Shown: positions 1-10,341 of the stretch, piece after piece | Numbering within the stretch: the first letter of the stretch is position 1 | Layout of the letters: every line of letters begins with the position of its first letter | Source: Diplonema papillatum | Taxonomy: Eukaryota; Euglenozoa; Diplonemea; Diplonemida; Diplonemidae | Length of the DNA stretch: 64,000 nt | Direction of reading: 5' to 3' | Assembly: GCA_030068145.1 (NCBI GenBank) | Contig: JAPJBO010000610.1 | Location: 62,001 to 126,000 of the forward strand | Made by a program: the position numbers and the translations under genes | Notes under the pieces: generated by a model | The model's input: the letters and a program-made list of their open reading frames with translations, nothing else | Told to the model about the DNA's origin: nothing | The model's database searches: none

Positions 1-200
1 GAGGGGGAGAAAACAAACGCTTACGCCCGCCACCAAAACCCAGATCTACCTGTGTTTCGTGTGGGCTCCAGCACATTTTTCCTCTTTTGAGATTTCGCAA
101 CTGGCAGCCTCTTCAAGTATTTCCTACGACGCCAGGTGCTCGAAATGTGAAAAACGCTTGTGGTCAGGAGAGCCTGCCAGTAGCGCGAAAGACGATTTGA
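1..200 (+). repeat. Dispersed repeat family C, truncated copy 1
   Basis: Begins inside the family at GAGGGGGAGAAAAC and continues through the shared blocks CGCTTACGCCCGCC, CCCAGAT(C/T)TACCTGTG and GAGATTTCGCAACTGGCAG. The same block order occurs near 3608, 4405, 40838 and 55843. It is noncoding: stops are frequent and no frame is conserved between copies. Confidence 0.7.
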
Positions 201-294
201 GCCCAAAGATGCTGGGGCACTACAACGTTTCGCCGACGAGGAGACGGGGCCACCTCCTCAGACCATCGTTTCGTGTTTATTTTACTTTTCTCCG

Positions 295-725
295 TTAAGC
301 CACGGACACATAAGGCGGACCATGCACGGAACCTGAGTGTCTGCAGACAGGACAGCGGGTGTGTGAGTCTAGTTTGTCAGGCGGCTGTTCGTAGCTCGTC
401 ACAGCCAGGACCACCCGTGCACCTAGAGCGCAGCCAAGCAGACCTCCCAGGGCAGGGGGGAGTGCGGCAGTGAAGAAACGAAGCTCATCCGAGTGTCCGA
501 TGAAACCCCTTGTCAATACCACCCAACAACGACTGCGACACGACGTGCGGGCGAACTGTCGGACGCTAGCGTCTGTCAAGAGCATGCGTGACTCAGCTGT
601 GCTTTAAAGGTGAGATGAGAGGCATCGGCTCACTCTGCCAAAGGACCATACCACCCGTGCTACTGGAGCACATGCGAATCCGTTACCCCGGGAGAAGGCC
701 CCACAATCGTGTCTGAGCAGTCAGA
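295..725 (+). repeat. Dispersed repeat family G, interrupted by an insertion
   Basis: Blocks AAGCCACGGACACATAAGGC, GAGTGTCTGCAGACAGGAC and CGTAGCTCGTCACAGCCAGG recur uninterrupted at 28015-28215 and partly at 27480-27560. Here the family is split by foreign sequence at 421-650 and resumes with GTGCTACTGGAGCAC. Confidence 0.75.
421..650. mobile_element. 230-bp insertion with 10-bp target duplication
   Basis: The 10-mer CCACCCGTGC lies at 411-420 and again at 651-660, directly flanking this segment. The related copy near 28130-28150 has the 10-mer once, so it represents the empty site. A longer inverted relative lies at 17423-17890 (shared blocks around CAAGGGGTTTCATCGGACAC). No coding capacity and no obvious terminal inverted repeats. 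The element class is unknown. Confidence 0.7.
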
Positions 726-2999
726 GGGGGGAAAGTCTTAGTTGCAGTAGAGGGGAGGGGGGGGGGGGGGGTTGTTATTGATGCTGGTTTGAGGAATAAA
801 GGAAGGCAAGAAAAATTGCGCTGGTCTCCATCGGTCTCGTAGTTTGTACTGGGGGCGGGCAATGCCCGCATCAACTTTGAGGGAACCCCGTTCAATCATT
901 GCGTGTTAATCTAAAGCAGAGCTGTCGGCTATTTGCAATCTTTGTGACAAACCAGGGGATCGTTGTATGTGATATGGGTTGGGGATTTAGAAAAGTTGCG
1001 GGAAAGTGGGGACGCAAGAAGGCCAATGGACCCAATGTCCTGACCCACAACTGTAGAATAGGGACGCCTCATTCTTTTTCAAGGCGATCGTCCTTTTTGG
1101 CCCCATTTTCATCGGCGCGCAGCCTAGTCGGTGCGCTTGGGAACACGTGTGCAGAGAGTTTTCCGAACGCTTCCGAAGTCTCGCAACCAACACTCGCCAG
1201 CTGAGCCGCTTGGTCACATCATTTGCAGCCCACCTGAGCGGCTTTGGGCTCAACGCAAACTCAATGCCGTGAAGAACCGGATGCGGAAAAGCGTCCGCGA
1301 TCGTTTTGAGTCCGTGCGGAACACCACCTTCCAACCAAAAACCTGCTTGAAAAAAGAAGAAAACGTGCGTCAAAAAGAGACACCCCGATACTCTATGTTC
1401 CAAGGGTCGCACGCGCGAACCCTCGTCGAGAACGGTATTGCTTCAGTAGCCCAAGCCCCAGGAACCTTGGAAACTGTCCCGTTCACTGTCGTTGAAGAAA
1501 AGCCGACAGGAATGCGACAGCGTTTTATTTTGTGGCCCAGGAAGCTAATTCCGCTCTAAAGAGCGAAGGCTATGAAGCCTACGAAAACCTGTGCCAGCAC
1601 TGTTCGTGTTCTCCGTGAGTCGCAACCGAGTCTGTCACCATCGGGGACCTGTCTTTCACGTGGTGGGGGCGAGTTTGGTTGGTGGCGGGATAGTGAAACG
1701 TGGTCACTCGGTGTTGCTGAAATCAGTAAGTAACAGCGAATGCACTCGCACGCGGCAATCGGTCACTTCGTTCCTTTCATATCACATGACACTTGTCAGG
1801 TGATCGCACATGATTTGCTTGCACACGGTTAATCAGGAAATTCTTCATTCATTTCTCTACACATGCCACGTGACTGACACACAGGTGTGGTTCACGTGCC
1901 AAGTAATGCGCTTACGTGCGGCAATCAGGTATTTCTCATCATAACACGCGACTGACACCGAGTAATGCGCCTACATGCAGCAATCAGGTAGTTCTCATCA
2001 CATGACACGTGACTGACACGTATCAGGTGATTGCACGTATCGAGTGATTCGTTTTGTATGCGACAATCGATCACTTCTAACTGACATGGCACGTGACGAA
2101 ACACCTTTTCAGGCGACGGCAGGTCACAGTGTGGGACTGTTCAAGAGCTATAACGTAGTTGGTTGGATAAAGTCCAACCGGAGCCTTCATGTTGCTTGAC
2201 CGGATGCTTTGCTTGAGAGGGTTTGTATGTATGGCGCATATGGATGCACAGTCCGGGCTAGCGTCTGAGGACGTTCGTTCAAGCATCTCTTCGGGCATGC
2301 CGCGTATCAGAGATCGATTCATTCGAGCAGTGATATAGTCAGTGAATTGCGCCTATCACGAGTTGCCTTCACTCACAACTTCCTTTGAGCCAATTCACCT
2401 ACCCAGCTTTTACACGTAACTTGCTTCCAAGTTATCTCCTATGCGAAGGCAACTTGCGTTTGAAGGTGAAAAGAAGCCTCTTATTGGTTGACAACAACAA
2501 GTGGTCAGACTACCAGTTGCCTTCATACACAAGCTGAAAGTAACTCGTATATAAACGCGGCTTGTGACGAGACGCCTTCACTGATTGGCACTTGTTCTTC
2601 GATCGGTGCTCAGCTAGGAGAAGCGGGCAGACAATCACCATACACTGAGCTTTCCAGTTCCTTTTTGTCGCCGCCGTCCTTGCTTGGATTCGGACGCTGA
2701 AGCGAAATAATGTGAAAACGGGGTTTTGCATGGAGGCGTTTCGTGTTAATTTGCAGACGCTTTGAGCTATACTTGTGGCTAGGCTTTCGCACGTCTCCTT
2801 AACCATGGTTAAACGCGCAAATGGTGGTGAAGCTTCGACGCCGCCCACGTGGCGTTGAAGAAATAATCATCTCCCGAGCTCTCTATCCCGCAGCTAAAAT
2901 TCAATAGCAACGAGCCGTGTGGACAGATGGGCAGGGGCGCAAAGAGCTCAAGCCCACGGCTTGCGCCTATTCGGCATTCAAGGTAGATAGCCCAGTACC
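726..2999. other. Gene-free stretch
   Basis: No convincing gene. Holds a G homopolymer near 750-772 and a degenerate direct repeat at about 1740-2100 (recurring GCAATCAGGTA, CACATGACACGTGACTGACAC and TGATTGCAC-type blocks, roughly 80 bp apart). Open frames here are short, overlap on both strands and lack recognisable domains. Confidence 0.5.
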
Positions 3000-3462
3000 A
3001 TCCTACAGCCCGTAGAGGATACTACGTAGTGTCTCGCTAGTGGCTGCTGATAGCGTACCGCAGACCGTACACTACTCGTAGAACTACACTGCAAGTGGAT
3101 AGTGCTAGTGGCTGCTGATAGCATACCACAGACCGTACACGGTACCCGTAGAACTACGCTGCTAGTGGATAGTGCTAGTGGCTGCTGATAGCATACCACA
3201 TACCATCCACGTAGTGTGTGTAGTGGCTGCATAGCATACCACATGCCATCCAAGTAGTGTGTGTAGTGGCTGCTGATAGCATACCACAGACCGCACTCTG
3301 TACTCGTAGGACTACGCTGCTAGTGGATAGTGCTAGTGGCTGCTGATAGCATACCACATACCATCCACGTAGTGTGTGTAGTGGCTGCTGATAGCATACC
3401 ACAGACCGTACTCTGACTACGCTGCTAGTGGATAGTGCTAGTGGCTGCTGATAGCATACCAC
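3000..3462 (+). repeat. Degenerate minisatellite, core GTGGCTGCTGATAGCATACC
   Basis: About seven imperfect units share the core GTGGCTGCTGATAGCATACC followed by ACAGACCGTAC or ACATACCATCC variants, with spacing changing between roughly 55 and 110 bp. Repeated open frames on the minus strand are by-products. Confidence 0.85.
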
Positions 3463-3607
3463 ATGTGGTGAGTGCTAGGGTTGCCTCCTGCTCGATTCCC
3501 GAGGGCGGTTTCCAGCGTTTCTTGAGGTTTCCAATCCAGGACCGGATGTTTTGAAGCCATTCGTTCGAGAGAAGAGCACGTTTTCTCCGTGCATGTTTTC
3601 CCGATGG

Positions 3608-3947
3608 GAAGAAATCCTCGAGGGACTGCCTTGTGCTCATTTCGAAGGAGGCTAGAGGGGGAGAAAACAATACAACCACAACGTGGGTCTTTTTTGTTGA
3701 ACGCTTACGCCCGCCCTAAACCCAGATTTACCTGTGTTTTGTGTGGGCTACAGCGTTTCCCTCCTGTGAGATTGGAATATTATTGCGATAGTGGGGAGTC
3801 ATCGGCATGCCGATGAACACCACACTATGCCTGCCTTTCGTAACACTACGTGACACGGATGGGTCACTCTTGGCGCGCTTCCGTCTTGAGATTTCGCAAC
3901 TGGCAGTCTCCTCAAGCATGTCCTACACAGCAAGTGCTCACACAAAA
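3608..3947 (+). repeat. Family C copy 2, with palindromic insert
   Basis: Carries the C blocks GGCTAGAGGGGGAGAAA, CTTACGCCCGCC and GAGATTTCGCAACTGGCAG. Between the CAGATTTACCTGTG block and the GAGATTTCGCAAC block is an extra segment (about 3782-3830) starting TTGCGATAGTGGGGAG and containing CATCGGCATGCCGATG. The same extra segment is in copy 4. Confidence 0.7.
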
Positions 3948-4182
3948 AAAAAAAACTTAGTTTGTAGCGATGGGGAAGGGGGAGAGAGTGGGAGATGCGA
4001 AAGGTTAGAAGAATAAAAGGCGGTTACGGAGCAGGCTGTTCGATTCAACCGTACTGCTTGTTGCGGAGATTATGTAACACTGACGAGGCCTGACGACCTT
4101 TTTCGAGGGCCGGGAGCTCAGTAATGGCAGGACAAATGCGACGTTTCTTGTACCAACAACCCTGCGAGTTGCCCTACAATGG

Positions 4183-4350
4183 TTTAGAGTTAACGTTCGC
4201 TTGAAATTCCGGGGGTTTAAGGTCTCCGTGTGACCGTTCATGAATGGATTCTGTTAGAGCAAGAAAGGGCTATATGGCTACGGGTTGCATATTTAGTGCA
4301 CGCTCTCGTTATGGGTTATATGGCTAGCCATGTCCGGGACTGTCTGTGAA
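4183..4350 (+). repeat. Dispersed repeat family B
   Basis: Starts with TTTAGAGTTAACGTTCGCTT and contains GTCTCCGTGTGACCGTTCAT, GAGCAAGAAAGGGCTATATG and GCTAGCCATGTCCGGGACTG. Longer copies lie at 16100, 38147, 54040 and 62205, and 45-70-bp 5' fragments at 22393, 37565, 39791, 56865 and 61754. Noncoding. The copies share a fixed left end and a variable right end. Confidence 0.75.
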
Positions 4351-4404
4351 AAAGCTAAAAGAAGACGTCAATACGGATGTTCTTCGTGGGTTGACCCGAA
4401 TTCC

Positions 4405-4660
4405 TCACCGGAAATACTCGAGGGGCTGCCTTGTGCTCATTTCGAAGGAGGCTAGAGGGGGAGAAACAAGACGACTACAAAGTGGGTCTTTGTTGTTGAA
4501 CGCTTACGCCCGCCACTAAACCCAGATTTACCTGTGTTTCCTTTGATCTATCGCAACTCGCAAGCATTTCCTACAAAGCAGGTGCGTATACAAAAAAAGA
4601 GAGAGAGAGAGAGAGAGACGAGTTAGAGTGCAGGGACCATCTCTCCGGGGAGTTTCCGGT
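4405..4660 (+). repeat. Family C copy 3, with GA microsatellite
   Basis: C blocks as in copy 2 but without the palindromic insert. Ends in a (GA)n tract at about 4599-4618 followed by GTGCAGGGACCATCTCTCC, the same 3' module as at 41460-41520. Confidence 0.7.
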
Positions 4661-5045
4661 CTCCTCACTTAAAAAGAAGCAGGAAAGAAGCAAGTGGGAG
4701 AACCGATCAACCCCGTCGCACGAACAAAACCGAAGCGCCTGTAGTTCTTGTGTCTCGACGATCCCCGTATGGGCGTACAGATCGGTGTCTTTCGACCTTT
4801 GCGACGTTGACTGCGGGTTTCTGTTTCGTGCACGTACCCAACCAGACACCTTGGGGGGAGAAATCTTAGCTTCGTGTTCAGGCGCTACTTGCCTCTCATG
4901 TATGTTTGATGGGGGAAAAATCTTAGTTTCGTGTGGGAGGGGTTTAAAGCTTTTTTGAGGTTCAAAGAACCGGGAGTCTAGAGTCTCCGGCGAGCAACGA
5001 CCAAGTTAAGTGTGTTGCTCCGGTCGGGTAACTCTCAGTCCAACA
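4661..5045. other. Gene-free; family E copy and family L fragment
   Basis: About 4740-4805 matches family E (CGACGATCCC, GGTGTCTTTCGACCTTTG; other copies near 44030, 50040, 51720 and 62340). About 4850-4950 carries two family L heads (GGGAGAAATCTTAG and GGGGGAAAAATCTTAG). No gene seen. Confidence 0.5.
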
Positions 5046-5049
5046 TCTT

Positions 5050-5935
5050 GGGTTAGAATGCAAGCAATCTGTGGCGATACTCTGCTTTTTCACAGCGGGG
5101 TGACCTCTCTTCGTCGTCTTGGGTTAGAATGCAAACAATCTGTGGCGATACTCAGCAGTGTTGCTATTGGGCAATTTGCGTACCTGCTGCCATCCTTAGA
5201 TGTGGTAGCCGTTTCTCAGGCTCCCTCTCCGGAATCGAACCCTAATTCCCCGTTACCCGTTACAGCCACGGTAGTCCACTACACTACCGTCAAAAGCTGA
5301 TAGGGCAGAAGCTCTTGCGGGCTTGCACCGACTTGAAGTCGTGTGCTATCACTCGATTGACCTGTTTCATCCACACACCGCTGCTATTGCTAGCGTTGGT
5401 TCTGCTTTTTCACAGCGGGGTGACCTCTCTTCGTCGTCTTGGGTTGGAACGCAAGCAATCTGTGGCGATACTCTGCATTTTTCACAGCGGGGTGACCTCT
5501 CTTCGTCGTCTTGGGTTGGAACGCAAGCAATCTGTGGCGATACTCTGCTTTTTCACAGCGGGGTGACCTCTCTTCGTCGTCTTGGGTTGGAACGCAAGCA
5601 ATCTGTGGCGATACTCTGCTTTTTCACAGCGGGGTGACCTCTCTTCGTCGTCTTGGGTTGGAACGCAAGCAATCTGTGGCGATACTCTGCTTTTTCACAG
5701 CGGGGTGACCTCTCTTCGTCGTCTTGGGTTGGAACGCAAGCAATCTGTGGCGATACTCTGCATTTTTCACAGCGGGGTGACCTCTCTTCGTCGTCTTGGG
5801 TTGGAACGCAAGCAATCTGTGGCGATACTCTGCTTTTTCACAGCGGGGTGACCTCTCTTCGTCGTCTTGGGTTGGAACGCAAGCAATCTGTGGCGATAAT
5901 CTGCATCTCTCACAGTGGGGTAACTTCTCTCTCCA
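5050..5935 (+). repeat. 71/72-bp minisatellite, split by an 18S fragment
   Basis: Unit of 71-72 bp containing CACAGCGGGGTGACCTCTC, TTCGTCGTCTTGGGTTGGAA and CAATCTGTGGCGATACTC. About 1.5 diverged units lie at 5050-5156. About 7.5 nearly identical units lie at 5401-5935. Between them sits an 18S rRNA segment. Part of the unit is the short dispersed module N (reverse complement AGATTATCGCCACAGATT), also found singly near 38515, 50910 and 54550. Confidence 0.9.
5157..5400 (-). rRNA. 18S rRNA fragment (5' domain), probable pseudogene
   Basis: Read on the minus strand it contains the conserved small-subunit rRNA blocks CTGCCCTATCAGC, GGTTCGATTCCGGAGAGGGA, GCCTGAGAAACGGCTACCAC and GGCAGCAGG..ACGCAAATTGCCCAAT, in native order. 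Only about 245 nt are present and both edges pass straight into the 71-bp minisatellite, so this is an inserted fragment and not a whole gene. The GGTAGTGTAGTGGACTACC helix resembles what I remember of euglenozoan 18S, a weak taxonomic hint. Confidence 0.85.
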
Positions 5936-6055
5936 TTGGGTTGAAACCGAAATGGGGTTAGTTCTTTCGGGGCTACTTCGTGTGCTTGGAAGATCGGTAT
6001 CTTAATGTCTCCGTTTGACCGTAGAGGCGCGGAGAGGGGAGGCGGCAGCGATTGC

Positions 6056-6203
6056 GGTGAACGTAAACGTTAATTATAGGTTAGAGAACGTGTCAGTTAG
6101 ACTTTTTGACGGACACTTGCCGGCATAGCGGAGAACCCCCCTCCCCACGCCGGACACTGTCCGCCAAAGTCTAACTGACATGTTCCCTTAACCGTTTAAC
6201 GTT
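6056..6203. mobile_element. Foldback / MITE-like hairpin
   Basis: The left arm reads GTGTCAGTTAGACTTT and CGGACACTTGCCGGC. The right arm, read in reverse complement, gives ATGTCAGTTAGACTTT and CGGACAGTGTCCGGC. The loop is only about 30 bp. Flanking AACGTTAA-type sequence extends the arms. Noncoding. Confidence 0.7.
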
Positions 6204-6570
6204 GATAATCCACAAATGCTGTGAGCGCTGCGTGTCGTGCAACGCAGCTGTATACACAGAAACGTTTTCAATTGCAGCAAACGCGTCAACAGGGCGAACG
6301 CCCTGTACTACAATCACTGCGGGGAGCTGGAGGGAGTGGGGGGATTGGGAGCAAACAATGGAGGAGATAGCTTGTTTTGGGGGATTTGTCCCCGTCGTGA
6401 AACCCTCATACATCACCTGTACGTATGCAGGAGGTGCTGTTTAGGATGGGGTGGGGGGTGATCCGTCTGCTAAATACACGGTCCCCACAGTGTCCGCGGA
6501 CTCAGAAGGTGCACATGGCATGACGCAACAATTCTCCAACCAGGACCCACGCTACGAGAGCAGAAAACGT

Positions 6571-6599
6571 GGGGGGGGGGGGGGGGGGGGGGGGGGAGG
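6571..6599 (+). repeat. Long G homopolymer
   Basis: A run of more than 25 G with one A near its end, immediately outside the left inverted array at 6609. Other G or C runs longer than 10 occur near 755, 7855, 10795, 33615, 38830, 52538 and 62710. Confidence 0.9.
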
Positions 6600-6608
6600 G
6601 CCACACAC

Positions 6609-6760
6609 GGTGCAGTAGTAAAGGCTTTCACTAGTAAATTTACTAGTGGTTTTACAAGTGAAAATGGTTTACAAGTGCCACTAGTAAATTTTACAAGTGC
6701 ACTTGTAAAATTTACAAGTGATTTCAGGTGTTTTGGCAGGTGTTTTGGGGTGAAACAAGA
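6609..6760 (+). repeat. Left inverted array (ACTAGTAAATTT/TTTACAAGTG)
   Basis: Iterated, partly self-complementary motifs such as CACTAGTAAATTT, TTTACAAGTG and CACTTGTAAA. Partner array at 12250-12431 in opposite orientation. Confidence 0.8.
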
Positions 6761-7833
6761 AGAAACTGTGGCAAGTGAAGCACACATTCAGAAGAACCGG
6801 CTTCTTTTTCACCTAACTCGTCAAAATGGGGCTGGGAGAGCAGAGCAAAGTGACAACCCAGTGCTTGAGAGCCCCGCGCGTAGGCAGACCGCGTCAATCC
6901 AGATTTCCCCCACTCCAAGGCAAACGTGAACACTCGAACACGACCCCCCTGTGGCTCGATGCGGTGGGAACACGGGACAATAACATCGGAAGAGACGGAG
7001 CGCGAAGGAGGAGGCGTTCTTGTCCTCTCAGAGCAGAGTCGTGCACAGGTACGTCCTGGTACCAGAAATAGAGTTGCACGGCAAAAGACGCTCTGGTATC
7101 TTGCTTTTGGCCCAGGAGGTTACGAATATCTCTGCCTGCGTGCGTCTTGTGCCGGACAGGCTTGGCATCCATTTTTTGGACTGAGTCGTGGGCAACAGTG
7201 CGGTCAACTCTGAAGGGCAAATACCGTAAACGGAAATAAGTTGGACCGGACAAAATGGTCCAACTCACCTATTTTGGGCTCTGGTGGTCCAACTTTTGTC
7301 CGGCCACTTTTTTTCGGGGGGTTCTGTGTACTTCGTGCAGTTTTGCGGCTGGCCAGCACTCGCTCCACTCCGTAGTCGCGCATGGGTCCGCCGCCAGGAG
7401 TTCCCGAGCACTGCGCGGCGCTGCGCAACCCGCTGAGTTCTCTCCAGCAACGCGCAACGAAGCACCCTGGCCATGGTCATTGGTCGCCATGGCCCTGTGG
7501 TGGAATCACAAGATCTTCCTTGCGCGGAAGGATGTTTGATCGCGACCGGTTGCGGTTGGTCAGTGCCGAGCGTGGACCAAGATGCGTCCACCGTCTGTCC
7601 CATTGCTTTGGTAGAGTGCAAACGCAAAAATGCAGAGTGCAAACGAGATGGCTCGAGGTTGTGTGGCTGACAGTGAAGGAAAAAGTATGAGCCGCCAATA
7701 AACGACGATCTTGGTACGCTCAAGAAGAAACCCAACGCATCTCTCGCGCCTGACTACCCATTTGTCACGGGACATTTTTTACCTCATGCCCATCGACCCA
7801 ACCCCGCCTAAGTGGATACGTGCCTGGGCGGAA
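6761..7833. other. Interior flank of the 5.8-kb segment
   Basis: No recognised gene. Holds a compound palindrome near 7242-7308 (GGACCGGACAAAATGGTCC, then GGTCCAACTTTTGTCCGGCC) that recurs in the same orientation at 10826-10885. Confidence 0.5.
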
Positions 7834-8320
7834 ATATGAGACGATGCCAAACCCCCCCCCCCCCTTTGCACTAATAAAATATTTTTTGACGTCACTCCAT
7901 ACTGGCCCCGAACCCCCATCTGTGTGGCCCAAAACGGGTCCCAAACGGTTTTTGACGGGCTGAGTCGAGGTAAAGGGGTCTCTGAAGGCCCACGAATGGG
8001 CCCAGGTGGGCCCAGGTGGGCCCCGGAGCGGGCTCTCAGTGCGAGGGGGTGTGCCCCCAAAATGGGGTCATTTTCAAAGCCTCGCCACTACTCAAGCTAG
8101 TCAAACACCTTCTGGCCTCCAGCGGGAAACCCAGACTACACAACGACAAGATCGGCTGTGTTCCGCTGTAGATAGCCACCAGCGGGTCCTCTTGAAGCCG
8201 AAGAGTGTTCTCAGGGGTCACAGATAGCCCTACTTGGCCACCCCGCCTGCAGCGCCTGCAGTGGGCAGGCACACATTGTAAATAGAGTGGGTGCAGCAGG
8301 TGCACCCTGCCTTTACCAGC
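7834..8320 (+). repeat. Left terminal inverted repeat of the 3.0-kb transposon
   Basis: Pairs with 10342-10822 in inverted orientation. It is strong up to the AGTGGGCAGGCACAC block (near 8272), weaker through GTGCACCCTGCC (near 8312). Confidence 0.85.
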
Positions 8321-8376
8321 AGTACTAATTAAGAATACAGGTTGACCCAGGAAAACGGAAACTAAGAGAGGGGAAA

Positions 8377-10254
8377 ATGCCAAAGATCACGGGTCTGGAG
8401 TTCGTGGAGTCATCGGTGCGAGCAATGCAGAAGTTATCGCCGTTTCATGAGGAAACAAGACGTGGTCAGTCCATGCAGAGACGACTCGTAGCCAGCAGGA
8501 CCTTTTGTGAAAAGGTCTCTGGTGACGACCTGATCGGTTTCTTTCTCGCCCTAATGACAGAGGAGGAGAAGGTTGACATCTGGAAGCGCCTTTCTGGTAG
8601 GCTTTCAGAAGCCTTCAACAGCCTTGACGACGAGGCGAGCCGGCGACGCATCGTGAGCGGTTTGGACTGGGCACGTGCCCGGTACAGGGCTGTTGGAATG
8701 GTCGTGGGTGACAATCTCTGGAAGAACCGGGGAAAGGCTGCCGAGATTGGCGTTGGCGGGAGGCCCACAGTTGTCACACCAGAGATGCGTGAAAAGGTAT
8801 CTCAGGAGCATGACCAATTCTCCACGCCAACATCAAGGGTACTGAAGAGGCTTTCAAAAGAAGAAGAAGAAGAGCCTGTCACGGCACACAACCTCTTGGT
8901 ACCGTACCGTCTTGTGTACGACGAGAGCGACCTGCAGGATGAGGTGTCGTACACTACGTACCGGCGCATGCGGAATCCGAAGTTTCAGCATCTGTCCCGA
9001 CGAACTGACGTGTGTGACATCTGCGATGCGGGGGAGACCGTCAAATCTCAGATGCGGCGATACATTGACGCGAACCGCCAGCACCTGACCTCAGCGCATT
9101 GGTACAACGCCAACAACCCGATGTTCCTCACCGCTTGCCTGTATGAGAAGATGATCCCGGAACGGGTAAGAAAGTGCATGAGCGGCTTCTTGCACCAGCT
9201 CATGGAGGTCCAACACCACACGACCAGTGCAGAACGACAACGGAGCGCCTACAGAGCGCACTACACATCACCACCCGCCGGGACTGTGGTAGTCACTGTC
9301 GACTTCAAGCAGAAGGGAAGGCTGCCCATGTTGAAGCAGGAGCCCGGAAAGCTCTTTTACAGCCAGGGTGCCTTCTCACTGCTCGGTTTCGGCCTACACT
9401 GGACCGAAGATGTAGTTGTCAGGCGGCACCATGTGGATGTGCTTCTTCGCACGCATAATCAGGACTCCATGGTATTCGTGCGTGCTTACGAATTGGTCAA
9501 GAACCGCCTCCCGCAGGACCGCAAGGTCATCTTTTGGATGGACTCTGGTCGGCACTTCCGATCGGTGCTTTCTGTTAGTCGTCTCCTGCTAGATCCTGAC
9601 ACACAGTCCATCAACTTTTTTGTTGGAGGGCACGGAAAGAATGACCGGGACCAGCACTTCGGAGCCATCAGCAGGAAACTGGAGATGGTGTCCAAGTCCA
9701 CAGACATTCTGAACCTCGGGCAAGTTAAAAAAGCCATCGAACAGATCCGAAACACAACGGCGCCCAAGCTTTGCCTTCGCAGCCAGGTTGCTGAATTTGA
9801 GGTGCTCGACATACCGAACCTCATGATGATTTCTTCTTTCGAGCGAGACCCCCTGACAGGTGCCTTATCGGTACACGAGCACTCTGGCGACAATGGCTTT
9901 CTGCTCAAAAAGCGAGTCCACGTCATAAAGTTCAAGTTTGTTGCCAAGGTTTCGGACAAACTGCCACTGGGCGAGTCAGATACTGACTGCTCAAGGTGTT
10001 CAGACGACATTGGCTCAAGTGCTTCCAGTGATGAACAGGAGACCGTGGCCGAGAAGATGCAGAAAAAGAGGACAAAGAAGAAAGAGATGTTTGCCAAGAT
10101 GGCAGACCAGGAAATAAAAAACAGGGCCCGGGGAAAACATCCACCCAAGGAGAAGCCATCAGCAAAAGCCCAGGCCAAACCGCGTCCAAAGACATCCAAG
10201 TCCAGTGAACGGAGTTCAGATGCAGCCCCTCCAAGCAAGCGTCAGAAAAAGTGA
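8377..10254 (+). CDS. DDE-type transposase-like protein (DUF7869/Sola-like architecture)
   Basis: Intact single-exon frame of 625 aa, ATG in context GGGGAAAATGCC and TGA stop. It probably catalyses cut-and-paste transposition of the surrounding element. The N-terminal ~200 residues are helical and basic and may bind DNA. A C-x2-C pair (VCDIC, about residue 212) starts a likely zinc-binding segment, followed by helical H/R-rich sequence. The putative RNase-H core has TVDFKQKGRLP (first Asp, about residue 310), the hydrophobic strand and Asp of KVIFWMDSGRHFRS (about 386), and GGHGKNDRDQHFGAI (about 428), the usual place of the third acidic residue. From memory this pattern matches proteins of the DUF7869/Sola type, where D-x-x-Q, a D-x-x-x-x-x-N/R strand and GHS..D..FG recur. 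The tail (about 520-625) is Ser- and Lys-rich with nuclear-localisation-like clusters. The family name is an inference; the two Asp motifs and the position between TIRs are seen. Confidence 0.8.
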   Translation: MPKITGLEFVESSVRAMQKLSPFHEETRRGQSMQRRLVASRTFCEKVSGDDLIGFFLALMTEEEKVDIWKRLSGRLSEAFNSLDDEASRRRIVSGLDWARARYRAVGMVVGDNLWKNRGKAAEIGVGGRPTVVTPEMREKVSQEHDQFSTPTSRVLKRLSKEEEEEPVTAHNLLVPYRLVYDESDLQDEVSYTTYRRMRNPKFQHLSRRTDVCDICDAGETVKSQMRRYIDANRQHLTSAHWYNANNPMFLTACLYEKMIPERVRKCMSGFLHQLMEVQHHTTSAERQRSAYRAHYTSPPAGTVVVTVDFKQKGRLPMLKQEPGKLFYSQGAFSLLGFGLHWTEDVVVRRHHVDVLLRTHNQDSMVFVRAYELVKNRLPQDRKVIFWMDSGRHFRSVLSVSRLLLDPDTQSINFFVGGHGKNDRDQHFGAISRKLEMVSKSTDILNLGQVKKAIEQIRNTTAPKLCLRSQVAEFEVLDIPNLMMISSFERDPLTGALSVHEHSGDNGFLLKKRVHVIKFKFVAKVSDKLPLGESDTDCSRCSDDIGSSASSDEQETVAEKMQKKRTKKKEMFAKMADQEIKNRARGKHPPKEKPSAKAQAKPRPKTSKSSERSSDAAPPSKRQKK

Positions 10255-10341
10255 AGTCGCCATCTCCACCTCTTGGTTCTTTTGCATTTTTCCACCTTAT
10301 ATTCTGCGTTTTCCTGGTAAGCACTGTGTTCTCAAAAGCGG

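Noticed and set aside
5220..5260. tRNA gene suggested by a GGTTCGATTCC-like B box on minus
   Set aside because: The block is part of the conserved 18S sequence GGTTCGATTCCGGAGAGGGA.
9486..10238. 250-aa minus-strand frame inside the transposase
   Set aside because: Shadow of the plus-strand gene; no motif and no splice signals.
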